This document shows positions 26,783 through 34,925 of a stretch of 64,000 nt of DNA, in pieces. The translations under genes and the position numbers were made by a program. How positions within the stretch are numbered: position 1 is the stretch's first letter; every line of letters begins with the position of its first letter. The notes under the pieces were generated by a model. It saw only the letters and a list, made by a program, of their open reading frames with translations. It was not told the DNA's origin and ran no database searches. Origin of the DNA: SSF53 sp036170535 (GTDB lineage: Bacteria; Spirochaetota; Leptospiria; Leptospirales; Leptonemataceae); NCBI GenBank assembly GCA_036170535.1, contig JAVHPJ010000236.1, positions 16,312 to 80,311 of the forward strand. The letters are read 5' to 3'.

Positions 26783-27976
26783 ATGCGGCTACAGACTCTT
26801 CGAATCAAAAACTTCAAAGCCCTGCGGGACGTCGAAATGACGGACATACCCCCATTTTGCGTCATCGTCGGCGCGAACGGGTCTGGCAAGTCGACTCTTT
26901 TCAATGTTTTCGCGTTCCTGAAAGATGCGCTTACCTACAATGTCACCCGCGCCCTTGAGGATCGCGGCGGATTCCGCGAAGTCGTCAGTCGAGGTTCTGA
27001 ATCCGAGCCGATTGAAATCGAAATGCAACTCAAGCTGGAGATTACCGGAAAAGAACGGCTGGTGACGTATCATCTGGAGATTGGCCAGGAGTCCGGTCGC
27101 CCCGTTGTGCTGCGCGAGATTCTGCGCTATAAGCGCGGCGAGTCCGGAGCTCCATTTCATTTTCTGGATTTTGGACGCGGCACGGGCGTTGCGGTAAGCA
27201 ACGAAGAAGACTTCAGCAAGACAGATGCAGAGCTCAAACGTGAGATGCAAACTCTTGATTCGCCCGATATTCTTGCGATCAAGGGACTCGGTCAGTTTCA
27301 GCGTTTTAAGGCGGCGAGTGCATTTCGCCAGATGCTTGAAAACTGGCGCATCTCCGACCTCCATGTGGAGGCTGCGCGCATCGGGCAGGCGTCGGGCGGC
27401 GAATACAATCATCTATCGCGAAACGGCGACAATCTCCAGCGGGTCGCCAAGCACATTCACCAGTATCATCCGGAAGTTTTCTCAAAAATCGTCGAACGTA
27501 TGAGCGTTCGCGTCCCGGGCATTAAATCGATCACGCCGATTGAGGCGCCTGACGGACGATTGATTCTACAGTTTGAGGACGGCAGCCTCAAGACTCCGTT
27601 TATCGACAAGTATGTATCTGATGGCACGCTGCGCATGTTTGCTTATCTCATGCTATTGTACGATCCGCAGCCCTTTCCCTTGCTATGCGTCGAGGAACCT
27701 GAGAATCAGTTGTATCCGGAACTGTTATACGAGTTGGCCGAGGAGTTTCGCGACTACGCACGGCGCGGCGATGGGCAAGTGTTTGTCAGCACCCACTCCC
27801 CTGATTTTCTGAATGCGACGGAACTGGACGAGGTCTACTGGCTGGTTAAAGAAGGCGGTTATACCAACATTGTGCGCGCCTCTGAGGACGAGCAGGTCGC
27901 GACCTATATGCGCGACGGCGATAAGATGGGTTATCTCTGGAAGCAGGGTTTTTTTCACGGAGTGCATCCTCGGTGA
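26783..27976 (+). CDS. ABC/RecF-type AAA ATPase, first gene of a two-gene module
   Basis: The protein has 397 residues from the ATG at 26783. The N-terminus is SMC/RecF-like: LQTLRIKNFKALRDVEM, then Walker A GANGSGKST (30-38). SDGTLR near 277 stands for the ABC signature, VEEPENQLYPEL near 300 is Walker B with the catalytic Glu, and STHSPDFLN near 335 is the switch His. There is no long coiled coil. This is the OLD/GajA/RloA type of ATPase, widely found in anti-phage or toxin modules. The downstream DUF4276 gene overlaps by GTGA, so the two proteins are made together and probably form a complex. Confidence 0.85.
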   Translation: MRLQTLRIKNFKALRDVEMTDIPPFCVIVGANGSGKSTLFNVFAFLKDALTYNVTRALEDRGGFREVVSRGSESEPIEIEMQLKLEITGKERLVTYHLEIGQESGRPVVLREILRYKRGESGAPFHFLDFGRGTGVAVSNEEDFSKTDAELKREMQTLDSPDILAIKGLGQFQRFKAASAFRQMLENWRISDLHVEAARIGQASGGEYNHLSRNGDNLQRVAKHIHQYHPEVFSKIVERMSVRVPGIKSITPIEAPDGRLILQFEDGSLKTPFIDKYVSDGTLRMFAYLMLLYDPQPFPLLCVEEPENQLYPELLYELAEEFRDYARRGDGQVFVSTHSPDFLNATELDEVYWLVKEGGYTNIVRASEDEQVATYMRDGDKMGYLWKQGFFHGVHPR

Positions 27977-28533
27977 AAACAATCGTTTTTTTCCTCGAAG
28001 AACGTTCGGCGATGGCATTGCTTGAGTCGCTGTTGCCGCGGGCTTTCCCGGATGCGTCCGCCGCCTTCACTTTTGTGCCATTTGATGGAAAAAATGATCT
28101 CGAACGACAACTGGTCACGCGCATCCGCGGTTGGCGCAAACCCAACACAAAATTCATCGTGCTGCGCGATCAAGACGCCCAAGATTGCCAGCGCGTTAAG
28201 CAAAGGTTGGTGGATCTCTGTCGGCGTGCAGGCCGCCCGGATACTCTGGTCCGCATCGCATGTCGAGAACTGGAGAGCTGGTATCTCGGGGATCTTCGTG
28301 CAGTCGAAGCCGCCCTGGGGCTGAAAAATCTGGTTGGATTGGAAGCGAAAGTGCGCTACCGGAATCCCGACGATTTGCAAGGCCCCGCCGATGAGTTGAA
28401 AAGTCTCACGGGAGGCCGCTACAGCAAAGTGGCCGGATCGCGGGCGATCGGGGCACAGCTCGACATTTCACGGAATCGGTCCGCCAGTTTTCGCGTCTTT
28501 TGTGCGGCGGTCGCCGCCGCAGTTTCCGATTGA
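27973..28533 (+). CDS. DUF4276-type, TOPRIM-like partner of the ATPase
   Basis: The 186-residue protein has a GTG start inside the ATPase stop codon (GTGA). It shows a pattern like the TOPRIM metal site: an acidic pair near the N-terminus (FFLEE, Glu9/Glu10) and a DxD-type motif, LRDQDAQD (Asp66, Asp68, Asp71). CRELESWYLGD (98-107) follows and looks like the DUF4276 signature. TOPRIM domains cleave or rejoin nucleic acid with Mg2+. With the ATPase this would resemble an OLD-type nuclease split over two genes. The nuclease assignment is inference; DUF4276 assignment rests on pattern and context. Confidence 0.6.
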   Translation: MKTIVFFLEERSAMALLESLLPRAFPDASAAFTFVPFDGKNDLERQLVTRIRGWRKPNTKFIVLRDQDAQDCQRVKQRLVDLCRRAGRPDTLVRIACRELESWYLGDLRAVEAALGLKNLVGLEAKVRYRNPDDLQGPADELKSLTGGRYSKVAGSRAIGAQLDISRNRSASFRVFCAAVAAAVSD

Positions 28534-28577
28534 TTTGCGGCGCAGCCTCTGTGCAAGCATCAGACCGAATCGGGCGG

Positions 28578-30731
28578 TTAGCCCGAAATCGTCCCCAGGC
28601 TTTCTCCCAGTCGAATCGGCGAGTTTTCCCGCAGACCGACCTGCCATTTTAAGGCGCCCTTGCTGAAAAGCAATACGACCGTGCTGCCCATCTCGAAACG
28701 GGCCAACTCCGCGCCGGCCTCCATCGTGCGCGGCGCCGCGTAGCGTTGGCGCGGATGAAAGCTGCGCCGCCAACCGTTTGTGATGACGTGTTCATCGTAC
28801 GCGAGCCGGATACGGCCCACGTTGGTGGCGCCGACTTTGACTACTGCAACCAATGCGGAACCCGAGCGCAAAAAGGTGGTAAGGCGTTCGTTTTTGGGAA
28901 ACAGATCGCGCACGTTTTCCACCGCCAGCAGATTCACCGGCAAAAGGTAGCCCGGAACATAGTCATATCCGACCAGCTCGCCGGCGCAGGGCGTGTGAAT
29001 CCGATGGTAATCGCGCGGGCTCAGATAAATTGTGCAGAAGGCGCCGCCTTCAAACTCTCGGGCGAATTCGCAATCGGGCAAAAGATCATGCAAACTGTAA
29101 TCCAGTCCCTTTGCCTGAATCAAGGCGCCGCTTACAATCGGGCCAAACTGCGCTAGCGTTCCGTCGACCGGCGAGATCGCCGCATTTTTGCGCGGATCAA
29201 TCGGGCGCAGGCCCGGCTTCAAATAGCGAATAAAGAATTGCCCGAGCGAAGGGTATTCTTCCACAGGCAGGGCGGCTTCCGCCAGATTAACGCCGAACTT
29301 GCGCGAATAAAATCCATAGACGACCGGACGCAATGAGCGCGGCACGGGCAATCGGCTGATGACGCCGAACAGTCGACTCAACAGATTCGACGGCAAAAGT
29401 GAAAGCAAAAGCAACAACGGCGCTCCGCGTTTCGCCCGTTCGCCTTCCTGCTCAAGAAAGCGCGCGTATTCGCGTACGCCGAGGTCGACGATCAGAAAGT
29501 TTGCAATCAGCGTGACGAGCAGCGCGAGACCGCCCCACAGCAATATGCCGCGCCAGATGAGAAACGTGGACTCCGCGCTCATTGCGCTCCAGAAACCCGC
29601 CGCGAGCAAAAGAAATGGAAAGAGCAAGGCGAAGATCCGACCGGCTGCGGGCGTTATGCCATCCGCCAGGGCGCGCGCCGCAGTTTCGCCGGCGCCCGTG
29701 AATTGCAGGGCGCTCAAAAGCAGCACGGCGCCAAGGGCCGGCCAGAGCGCGGGGCCCGCGAGAATTGCGTCTGGATCCGGCAAAAGCAGCACGGCGAGCG
29801 TGGCGACTGCAGCGGCGAATATTGGCCGCAAAACAAACACATGAGCGCTGCGCCCTGGCGCATGATTGCCAATGCGCGTACTGGCGTCGAGGGTGCGCGC
29901 TCCGCCGCTGGCCGCTCCAATCAAAAAGGCGGCCGTGGCGAATGCGACATTTAACCACGCCGCGCCGCTGGCGGGCCAGACTCCGGCGAGCAGCTGCAGT
30001 CCCTCCGGCGCGTTATGGACGGGCAAAGCCGCGCGGGTCAGCGCGAGATTCGACACAATTGCGTCGCCGGACGAATCGACGGAAAAGCAGGCGAGCAGTG
30101 CGGCCAGGGCGAGCAGTCCGATCGCCGCCGGCTGGGCTGCGCGCGCCGCCCGTCCGCAGGCGGCGGGTTTACCCGCGAGGACCAGCAGATACAATGCGCC
30201 GATCGCGGTCAGCGCGACAATCAGGGGCGCAGGGGAATCAAGTTGCACGGAGAAGAGGTAACGGAGCGCTGCGGCCGGCAGCGCGGCGCCGCTGAAAAAC
30301 GCCGCGAGGGCGATCAGCACAGCCGCCACGGGAGCGACGCCTTTGAGCTTCAGGCCGCCGCGCAACAGCCCGATCGCGCCGCTGGCCGTATGATCCGCGT
30401 AGCGCGCGGCCAGTGCGGCCCCGGTGAACTCGAGCGCCGCGGCCAGCAGGGCCGCGATCCAGATCCAGACGAGCACGCCGGCTCCCAGCGGCGCAAGAAA
30501 TAGCGCGCCGACGCAGGCGGCGCCCACGCTCACATCAAAGAGCGCGTAGATTGCAAAGCTCTCCGGAGGACGCAGCCGTTCATTCAGTCGATTGCGGTCG
30601 CGGACGCCCAATAGACTCAGCCAGGCGGCCAGCGGATGCGCTTGCGGAAAGAAGCGGAAATGAATCGCCAGATAGAGTCCGGCGACGATTGTAAGCAGAA
30701 CGATCGATAGGAGAATTATTTCCGTTGTCAT
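28578..30731 (-). CDS. Phosphatidylserine decarboxylase fused to a polytopic membrane domain
   Basis: The protein has 717 residues. Residues about 1-430 form many transmembrane helices; the stretch FDVSVGAACVGALFLAPLGA...WIWIAALL resembles the AgcS sodium:alanine symporter core, but key glycine/asparagine motifs look degraded. Residues about 440-717 are a phosphatidylserine decarboxylase: FFIRYLKPGLRPID, SPVDGTL (Asp), SPRDYHRIHTP (His) and the self-cleavage site EMGST, where Ser683 would become the pyruvoyl group of a 35-residue alpha chain. The product is phosphatidylethanolamine. Normal bacterial Psd is under 350 residues, so the membrane part is an unusual fusion, perhaps anchoring the enzyme or moving lipid or amino acid. 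Confidence 0.85.
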   Translation of the reverse strand: MTTEIILLSIVLLTIVAGLYLAIHFRFFPQAHPLAAWLSLLGVRDRNRLNERLRPPESFAIYALFDVSVGAACVGALFLAPLGAGVLVWIWIAALLAAALEFTGAALAARYADHTASGAIGLLRGGLKLKGVAPVAAVLIALAAFFSGAALPAAALRYLFSVQLDSPAPLIVALTAIGALYLLVLAGKPAACGRAARAAQPAAIGLLALAALLACFSVDSSGDAIVSNLALTRAALPVHNAPEGLQLLAGVWPASGAAWLNVAFATAAFLIGAASGGARTLDASTRIGNHAPGRSAHVFVLRPIFAAAVATLAVLLLPDPDAILAGPALWPALGAVLLLSALQFTGAGETAARALADGITPAAGRIFALLFPFLLLAAGFWSAMSAESTFLIWRGILLWGGLALLVTLIANFLIVDLGVREYARFLEQEGERAKRGAPLLLLLSLLPSNLLSRLFGVISRLPVPRSLRPVVYGFYSRKFGVNLAEAALPVEEYPSLGQFFIRYLKPGLRPIDPRKNAAISPVDGTLAQFGPIVSGALIQAKGLDYSLHDLLPDCEFAREFEGGAFCTIYLSPRDYHRIHTPCAGELVGYDYVPGYLLPVNLLAVENVRDLFPKNERLTTFLRSGSALVAVVKVGATNVGRIRLAYDEHVITNGWRRSFHPRQRYAAPRTMEAGAELARFEMGSTVVLLFSKGALKWQVGLRENSPIRLGESLGTISG

Positions 30732-31699
30732 TTAAGGCATTCCAGATTGCGGCCCTCGATCGGCTCTGCGCCGGGGCGTTCGGTGCAAGAGGCTTATCCC
30801 AGGCCGCGCGTCAATCACGAACCATCTGCGGTTTTTACGGTGCGAAACGGCTGCTTTTGCTGGCGATCTTTCTGTGCAGCGTGATCGAAGTCGCCGCCGA
30901 AGAATTTGAACCGGTCACGGTGGAAGTCGGCGCCGCGTATGCCGTCGGCCGACGGCAAACGGATCGCTTCAGTCGCGGCATGGAAAAATACCGTTCCACG
31001 CTCAGCGTAACTACGGTGAATGTCGTGGATGCAGATGACTTTGGTCCGCTGTCTTCCGCCGAGTTTTTTTTGCGCCTGGGCGATTTGTTCGGCGAGCGCG
31101 GTCATCATCAGATTGGTCTGGTCGGCGGTTCATTTGATATTCCGACAATTCGCATTCGCGAGTTGCGCAGCGATGCGCGCGGCTCCACGCTTGATTGGCG
31201 ATTTCGCGTTCAGTATCTGCTTTTTACCTATCACTATTCCGACGTCATGCCCTGGCGGCTCTTGCGGCGCTGGCGTTGGGAACTGGGCGGCGGCTTTGGC
31301 TTTGCGCCGGATGCGCGCTGGACCTCCAAAGGGTATCTCTACGGTCCGGGTCAGTTGGCCTCGCTCGACGTGAATCAGAGCTCAGGGTCGGGCAATGCGC
31401 TGCGCTTCGAATTGGGCGTTTCGCGCGCTCTCGGTGAATACTCTTTTGTTCGACTTTCCGCCAGCATGACCTACGTCTATCTGGGCGATTGGACCGGACG
31501 CATCAATTCTTCCGACGGGCAGTGGTTCTATTTGCGAAACGGCGGCCTGTTTGCGCTCAGCTCCGCTAACTTCGCTCTAACGCCGACTTTGATCCTGGAC
31601 GAGCAGCTGGGTCTCACCCAGGGCCTGCTTGCCGATCGCAAAGCGGACGTGCCGATCGGTGCGCTGGAGATCCGTTTATCCACTGGCGTTCGTTTCTGA
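30725..31699 (+). CDS. Predicted outer-membrane beta-barrel protein
   Basis: The open frame is 324 residues, with the only standard start a TTG at 30725 that overlaps the start of the opposite decarboxylase gene by 7 bp. A signal peptide core, RLLLLAIFLCSVIEVAA, lies at residues 41-57, so the first 35-40 residues may not be translated and a rare start (ATT/ATC) is possible. The mature part alternates hydrophobic and polar residues (FRLG-type strands, many aromatic residues) and ends LEIRLSTGVRF, a C-terminal Phe as in BAM substrates. The family is not recognised. Confidence 0.6.
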   Translation: MSFKAFQIAALDRLCAGAFGARGLSQAARQSRTICGFYGAKRLLLLAIFLCSVIEVAAEEFEPVTVEVGAAYAVGRRQTDRFSRGMEKYRSTLSVTTVNVVDADDFGPLSSAEFFLRLGDLFGERGHHQIGLVGGSFDIPTIRIRELRSDARGSTLDWRFRVQYLLFTYHYSDVMPWRLLRRWRWELGGGFGFAPDARWTSKGYLYGPGQLASLDVNQSSGSGNALRFELGVSRALGEYSFVRLSASMTYVYLGDWTGRINSSDGQWFYLRNGGLFALSSANFALTPTLILDEQLGLTQGLLADRKADVPIGALEIRLSTGVRF

Positions 31700-31821
31700 A
31701 ACGTTTGGAAATGAATTGCGGACCGCGGCGCACCGGAAACAATGTTGCAGAACGCCGCCGCTTGTGTTGCGCTGAAAGCAGCGGCGCGCGACCGGCTCGG
31801 GCGCACGTTCAGGAAGACACC

Positions 31822-32223
31822 ATGGCATCGTATGCTTATCGAATTCTGGCGATCCTGGCATTGTTCGGGGCTTTATACTGCGGCAGCGACGGGCTGTATC
31901 GTGCGGGCGTGATTGGCGGCGACGAAGCTACCGATCGGATCACAGACGCGGTTGCGGCCGGCATCGGCGTGTGCCAGCAGCGCATCAACCCGTCGCTGGC
32001 GGCGAATGCGGACTACATACTCACTCTAACCCTGGGCCGCGAATTTGAGCGTCAACGGATTCAGAACTTCTACGGACTGGACGACGGTCGCGGCTACAAA
32101 CAAGGCGACATCGACGATTGTGCGCAGCGCATCACAACGGCGTTTTCCCTGGGTTCGGATTGCTCGGCCAACGCCTTGCCGGCCTGCTTTATGGACCCGG
32201 TGAATCGATATACCGGAAATTGA
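31822..32223 (+). CDS. Small hypothetical lipoprotein
   Basis: The 133-residue protein has an ATG at 31822 behind AGGAAG. Its lipoprotein signal ends in FGALYC (Cys20). The mature part has paired cysteines (GVCQQRI, DDCAQRI, SDCSANALPACF) that may form disulphides. No family is recognised. Similar small cysteine-containing lipoproteins are frequent in leptospires. It follows the barrel gene on the same strand. Confidence 0.6.
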   Translation: MASYAYRILAILALFGALYCGSDGLYRAGVIGGDEATDRITDAVAAGIGVCQQRINPSLAANADYILTLTLGREFERQRIQNFYGLDDGRGYKQGDIDDCAQRITTAFSLGSDCSANALPACFMDPVNRYTGN

Positions 32224-32288
32224 TTCCTTCCACTGCGGACCCGATGTTGCGGCGCAGCAGGCCGGCTGCGTTTATTTCCCGACCCTGC

Positions 32289-32305
32289 TTGACAGGCTCG
32301 CTTCC
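32289..32305 (+). promoter_or_regulatory. TTGACA element shared with the 5S promoter
   Basis: The 17-base block TTGACAGGCTCGCTTCC matches the 5S upstream element at 16 positions. It lies 46 bp before the small gene at 32335. No clear -10 is found at the right distance, so promoter function is uncertain. Confidence 0.3.
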
Positions 32306-32334
32306 GTTTTCACCCTGCTGAAAACCCGGCTATT

Positions 32335-32586
32335 ATGAAAACAGACAAAGCCATCTCGCTGCCTGTAAAAGAAATCACGCACCTCAAGGTGATCCTTGCC
32401 ACCTGGTATTCGTTTTTGCGCGACCAGGCGGATACGCTTTCGCAAGAAGATTTTACCCGCTACCTCAACACGCCGGTGATTTACGATCTCGAACACGACG
32501 AAATCGAGCTTTTGTTCACCGGCTCGGAAGAACTCTTGAATCGCTTCAAAGACCACATCCTGAAAGGCGCGCCCCCGGCCGCCTGA
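32335..32586 (+). CDS. Small conserved-looking hypothetical protein
   Basis: The 83-residue protein has no signal or membrane segment. Its composition is balanced and coding-like, with a charged N-terminus (MKTDKAISLPVKEITHLKV), a central helix and acidic LEHDEIELLFTGSEELLNRF. No family is recognised. A block like the 5S promoter lies upstream. Function is unknown. Confidence 0.55.
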   Translation: MKTDKAISLPVKEITHLKVILATWYSFLRDQADTLSQEDFTRYLNTPVIYDLEHDEIELLFTGSEELLNRFKDHILKGAPPAA

Positions 32587-32910
32587 GTCGCTTTATCCGC
32601 CGCGCGCACGCGCTGCGCAATGACAGGGGCGCTGGCTCGGGCAAAAAAAAGGACCCTCCAGCGAAGGGTCCGAACCATTGGTTCCAGAATCAGAATTACC
32701 AGTTCTACGCAAGCGGCGTGCCGCTGTGCGGCGCCGCGTAAGCCGCGCTGCAGGTTCGCCCGCCATCGCAACCTGTCATTCTGACAGAGCCCTGCCATTC
32801 GCCTGGTAAAATGGTTTTCTTCCGTAACGCTCGGCCGATCCTGGCGTCCTGATTATACGCGACCTTGCGCCCGCGAACCGGGCCGAGAGGCGCCCGGGAG
32901 AAATGGAATC
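32587..32910 (-). ncRNA. Gene-free interval with a candidate minus-strand small RNA
   Basis: There is no convincing protein gene here. On the minus strand there is a perfect -10 hexamer TATAAT (complement at about 32851-32856). The stretch it would transcribe contains a perfect hairpin CTGTCA/TGACAG (about 32773-32787). It ends at a strong minus-strand intrinsic terminator (32643-32671). The predicted RNA would run from about 32844 to 32643, near 200 nt. No clear -35 and no match to 6S, tmRNA, SRP RNA or RNase P motifs was found. The next plus-strand gene also needs a promoter here. Confidence 0.4.
32643..32671 (-). terminator. Minus-strand intrinsic terminator without a minus-strand gene
   Basis: Read on the minus strand, GGACCCT and AGGGTCC form a 7-bp stem around seven bases, followed at once by eight Ts. 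It points away from the thiolase gene and into the small gene at 32335-32586. No minus-strand protein gene lies upstream, which suggests an RNA gene or antisense transcription. Confidence 0.7.
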
Positions 32911-34188
32911 ATGAGCAATGCACCCGTAATTCTTGGCGGAGCCCAAACTGACTTCGCCCGCAACTGGTCCAAAGAAGGCAAAACCTTCATGTCGATGATG
33001 CGTGAAGTCGTAGAGGACGGCCTCACATCCGTAGGTCTCGACTACGAAGAGATCCGCCGCCTCAACAAGGAAAATCGCGTCGCGGTCTTCGTCGGCAACT
33101 TCGATATGGAACAATACGGCAACCAGGGTCACCTGGGCGCCTTTCTTACGGAAGTTCATCCTGCGTTTTACGGCGTGCCGGGCGCGCGCTACGAAGCGGC
33201 CTGCGCTTCCGGCTCGGTCGCTCTGGATGCGGCCGGTTCGCGTCTGCGCGCGGGCGATTACGACCTTGCAATCGTGGTCGGCATCGAGGTCATGAAGACC
33301 GTCAGCTCGAAAGTGGGCGGCGACTTTCTGGGCACGGCTGCGTATTACGAACTTGAAGCGAAAGGCGTGGAGTTTCCCTTCCCGAAATTGTTCGGTCGTC
33401 TGGCGGACGTAATCGTTGAACGCAACGCGAGCCTGGGCGAAGACCGCGTCATGCAGGGCCTCGCGGAAATCTCGCGCATCAACTACGCCAACGGCAAACT
33501 GAATCCCAAAGCGCAAACGCGCACCTGGTTTATGAATCGCGAACACGCGTCCAGCCGCGGCGGCGAATTTAACATGGCTGTCGGCGGTCGTCTGGCGATC
33601 ACCGACTGCTCCCAGGTGACCGACGGCGCAGCGCTGCTCGTGCTCGCCACGCCGGACTACGCGCGCCAGTTTTCGCAAAAGAGCGGCAAGCATATCAAGC
33701 AGTTCTCGGTTGTGAAGGGCTGGGGCCACCGCGTTGCGCCCATGACTTTCACCAAAAAAGTCGCCGAGAGCGTGGATAACGAATACATCCTGCCGTGGAC
33801 GCGTCAGGCGGTCGTGGACGCATATCAGCGCGCGAAAGTCGACATCGACAAAATTGACGTGATCGAAACGCACGATTGTTTCACTTCCAGTGAATACGCC
33901 GCGATCTCCGCATTCGGCATCACCGGTCCCGGAAAAGAATACCAGGCCATTGAAGACGGAACGATCGACCTCAAGGGCAAAAAACCGATCAATCCCTCCG
34001 GCGGTCTGATTGGCGCGGGCCATCCCGTGGGCGCTTCGGGCGTGCGCATGGCGCTCGACATTCACAAGCAGGTCACGGACCAGGCGGGCGCCTCGCAGGT
34101 AGCCGGCGCAAAAACCGGAATCATGTTGAACATTGGCGGCAGCGCCACCACCAACATGACTTTTGTGATTGCCAACGCTGATAACTGA
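32911..34188 (+). CDS. SCP2-type thiolase / acetyl-CoA acetyltransferase-like protein
   Basis: The 425-residue protein is a thiolase of the SCP-x/lipid-transfer group. The nucleophile is in YEAACASGSVALD; the second catalytic pair is ETHDCF, whose Cys replaces the C-terminal CxG cysteine of classical thiolases; GAGHPVGASG supplies the His. The terminal loop reads LNIGGSATTN with no Cys, as expected for this group. It should cleave 3-ketoacyl-CoA, perhaps branched or sterol-type chains. It stands alone, with its own terminator, and is only distantly related to the thiolase at 24553. Confidence 0.88.
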   Translation: MSNAPVILGGAQTDFARNWSKEGKTFMSMMREVVEDGLTSVGLDYEEIRRLNKENRVAVFVGNFDMEQYGNQGHLGAFLTEVHPAFYGVPGARYEAACASGSVALDAAGSRLRAGDYDLAIVVGIEVMKTVSSKVGGDFLGTAAYYELEAKGVEFPFPKLFGRLADVIVERNASLGEDRVMQGLAEISRINYANGKLNPKAQTRTWFMNREHASSRGGEFNMAVGGRLAITDCSQVTDGAALLVLATPDYARQFSQKSGKHIKQFSVVKGWGHRVAPMTFTKKVAESVDNEYILPWTRQAVVDAYQRAKVDIDKIDVIETHDCFTSSEYAAISAFGITGPGKEYQAIEDGTIDLKGKKPINPSGGLIGAGHPVGASGVRMALDIHKQVTDQAGASQVAGAKTGIMLNIGGSATTNMTFVIANADN

Positions 34189-34210
34189 GGGCTGGCCTTT
34201 TTTCAGCCGC

Positions 34211-34245
34211 AAATCCGGCGCCGTGAAAGCAGCGCCGGATTTTTT
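34211..34245 (+). terminator. Intrinsic terminator of the SCP2-type thiolase gene
   Basis: An 11-bp perfect stem, AAATCCGGCGC with GCGCCGGATTT, encloses a 10-base loop and leads into a T-run. It begins 22 bp after the stop codon. Confidence 0.88.
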
Positions 34246-34292
34246 GCGCCCGCTTTGCGTAACCCGCCGGCGAAAGTCGCGTCTCTAACACA

Positions 34293-34925
34293 ATGAAACT
34301 TTTTTATTCGCCCGGCGCCTGCTCGCTCGCTCCGCACATTCTGCTCGAAGAAATCGGCACAACCTATGAGCCGGTCCTCGTCAGCACCGCGAAAGGCCAG
34401 CAACTGACGCCCGAATATCTGGCGATCAACCCGAAAGGCCGCGTGCCGGCGCTCGCAATGGACGATCGCATACTTACGGAAGTCACGGCGATCCTCTATT
34501 ACCTTGCGGCGACAAATCCGGGCGCAGGACTGCTGCCGGATGCGGGCGAGCCGCTGGCAAGGTATCTGGAGTGGGCGAGCTGGCTGACCAGCGAGGTGCA
34601 CGCGTCAAATTTCGCGGCGCACTGGCGTCCCGGGCGCTTTGCGGCCGACGAGTCCGTGCATCCGGTCATTCAAGAGCACGGACTGCAGAACATTCTGAAG
34701 TCGCTTACCGCTATCGAGGCGCGCATGCAGAATCAGAACTACGCCCTGGGCGATCGTTATACGCTGCTTGATCCGTATTTGCTCGTGTTTTATCGCTGGG
34801 GCAATCGCGTCGGCGTGAATATGGCCGAGAAATTTCCGCACTGGACAAAGATAGCCATGCGCGTTTTTGAGCGGCCGGCTGTACAGCGGACTTTTGAACT
34901 GGAAGGCGTCAAGCTGAGCGGTTAA
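34293..34925 (+). CDS. Glutathione S-transferase, beta-class-like
   Basis: The 210-residue protein has the typical GST size. The thioredoxin-like N-terminal domain begins MKLFYSPGACSLAPHI; Cys10 is the beta-class catalytic cysteine that can form a mixed disulphide with glutathione. GRVPAL holds the conserved cis-Pro, and LTEVTAILYYLA provides the acidic/Thr glutathione contacts. A helical C-terminal domain contains ALGDRYTLLDPYL. It conjugates or reduces electrophiles. It converges on the MFS gene with a 17-bp overlap of the two 3' ends. Confidence 0.9.
   Translation: MKLFYSPGACSLAPHILLEEIGTTYEPVLVSTAKGQQLTPEYLAINPKGRVPALAMDDRILTEVTAILYYLAATNPGAGLLPDAGEPLARYLEWASWLTSEVHASNFAAHWRPGRFAADESVHPVIQEHGLQNILKSLTAIEARMQNQNYALGDRYTLLDPYLLVFYRWGNRVGVNMAEKFPHWTKIAMRVFERPAVQRTFELEGVKLSG

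Noticed and set aside
32676..32742. Short plus-strand frame ending NQNYQFYASGVPLCGAA
   Set aside because: It has no start codon or ribosome site and lies in the predicted RNA/terminator region; it is too short to support.
32776..34212. Long open frame antisense to the SCP2-type thiolase
   Set aside because: It mirrors a clear thiolase gene, is His/Arg-rich and has no recognisable motif. Long antisense frames are expected in GC-rich DNA.
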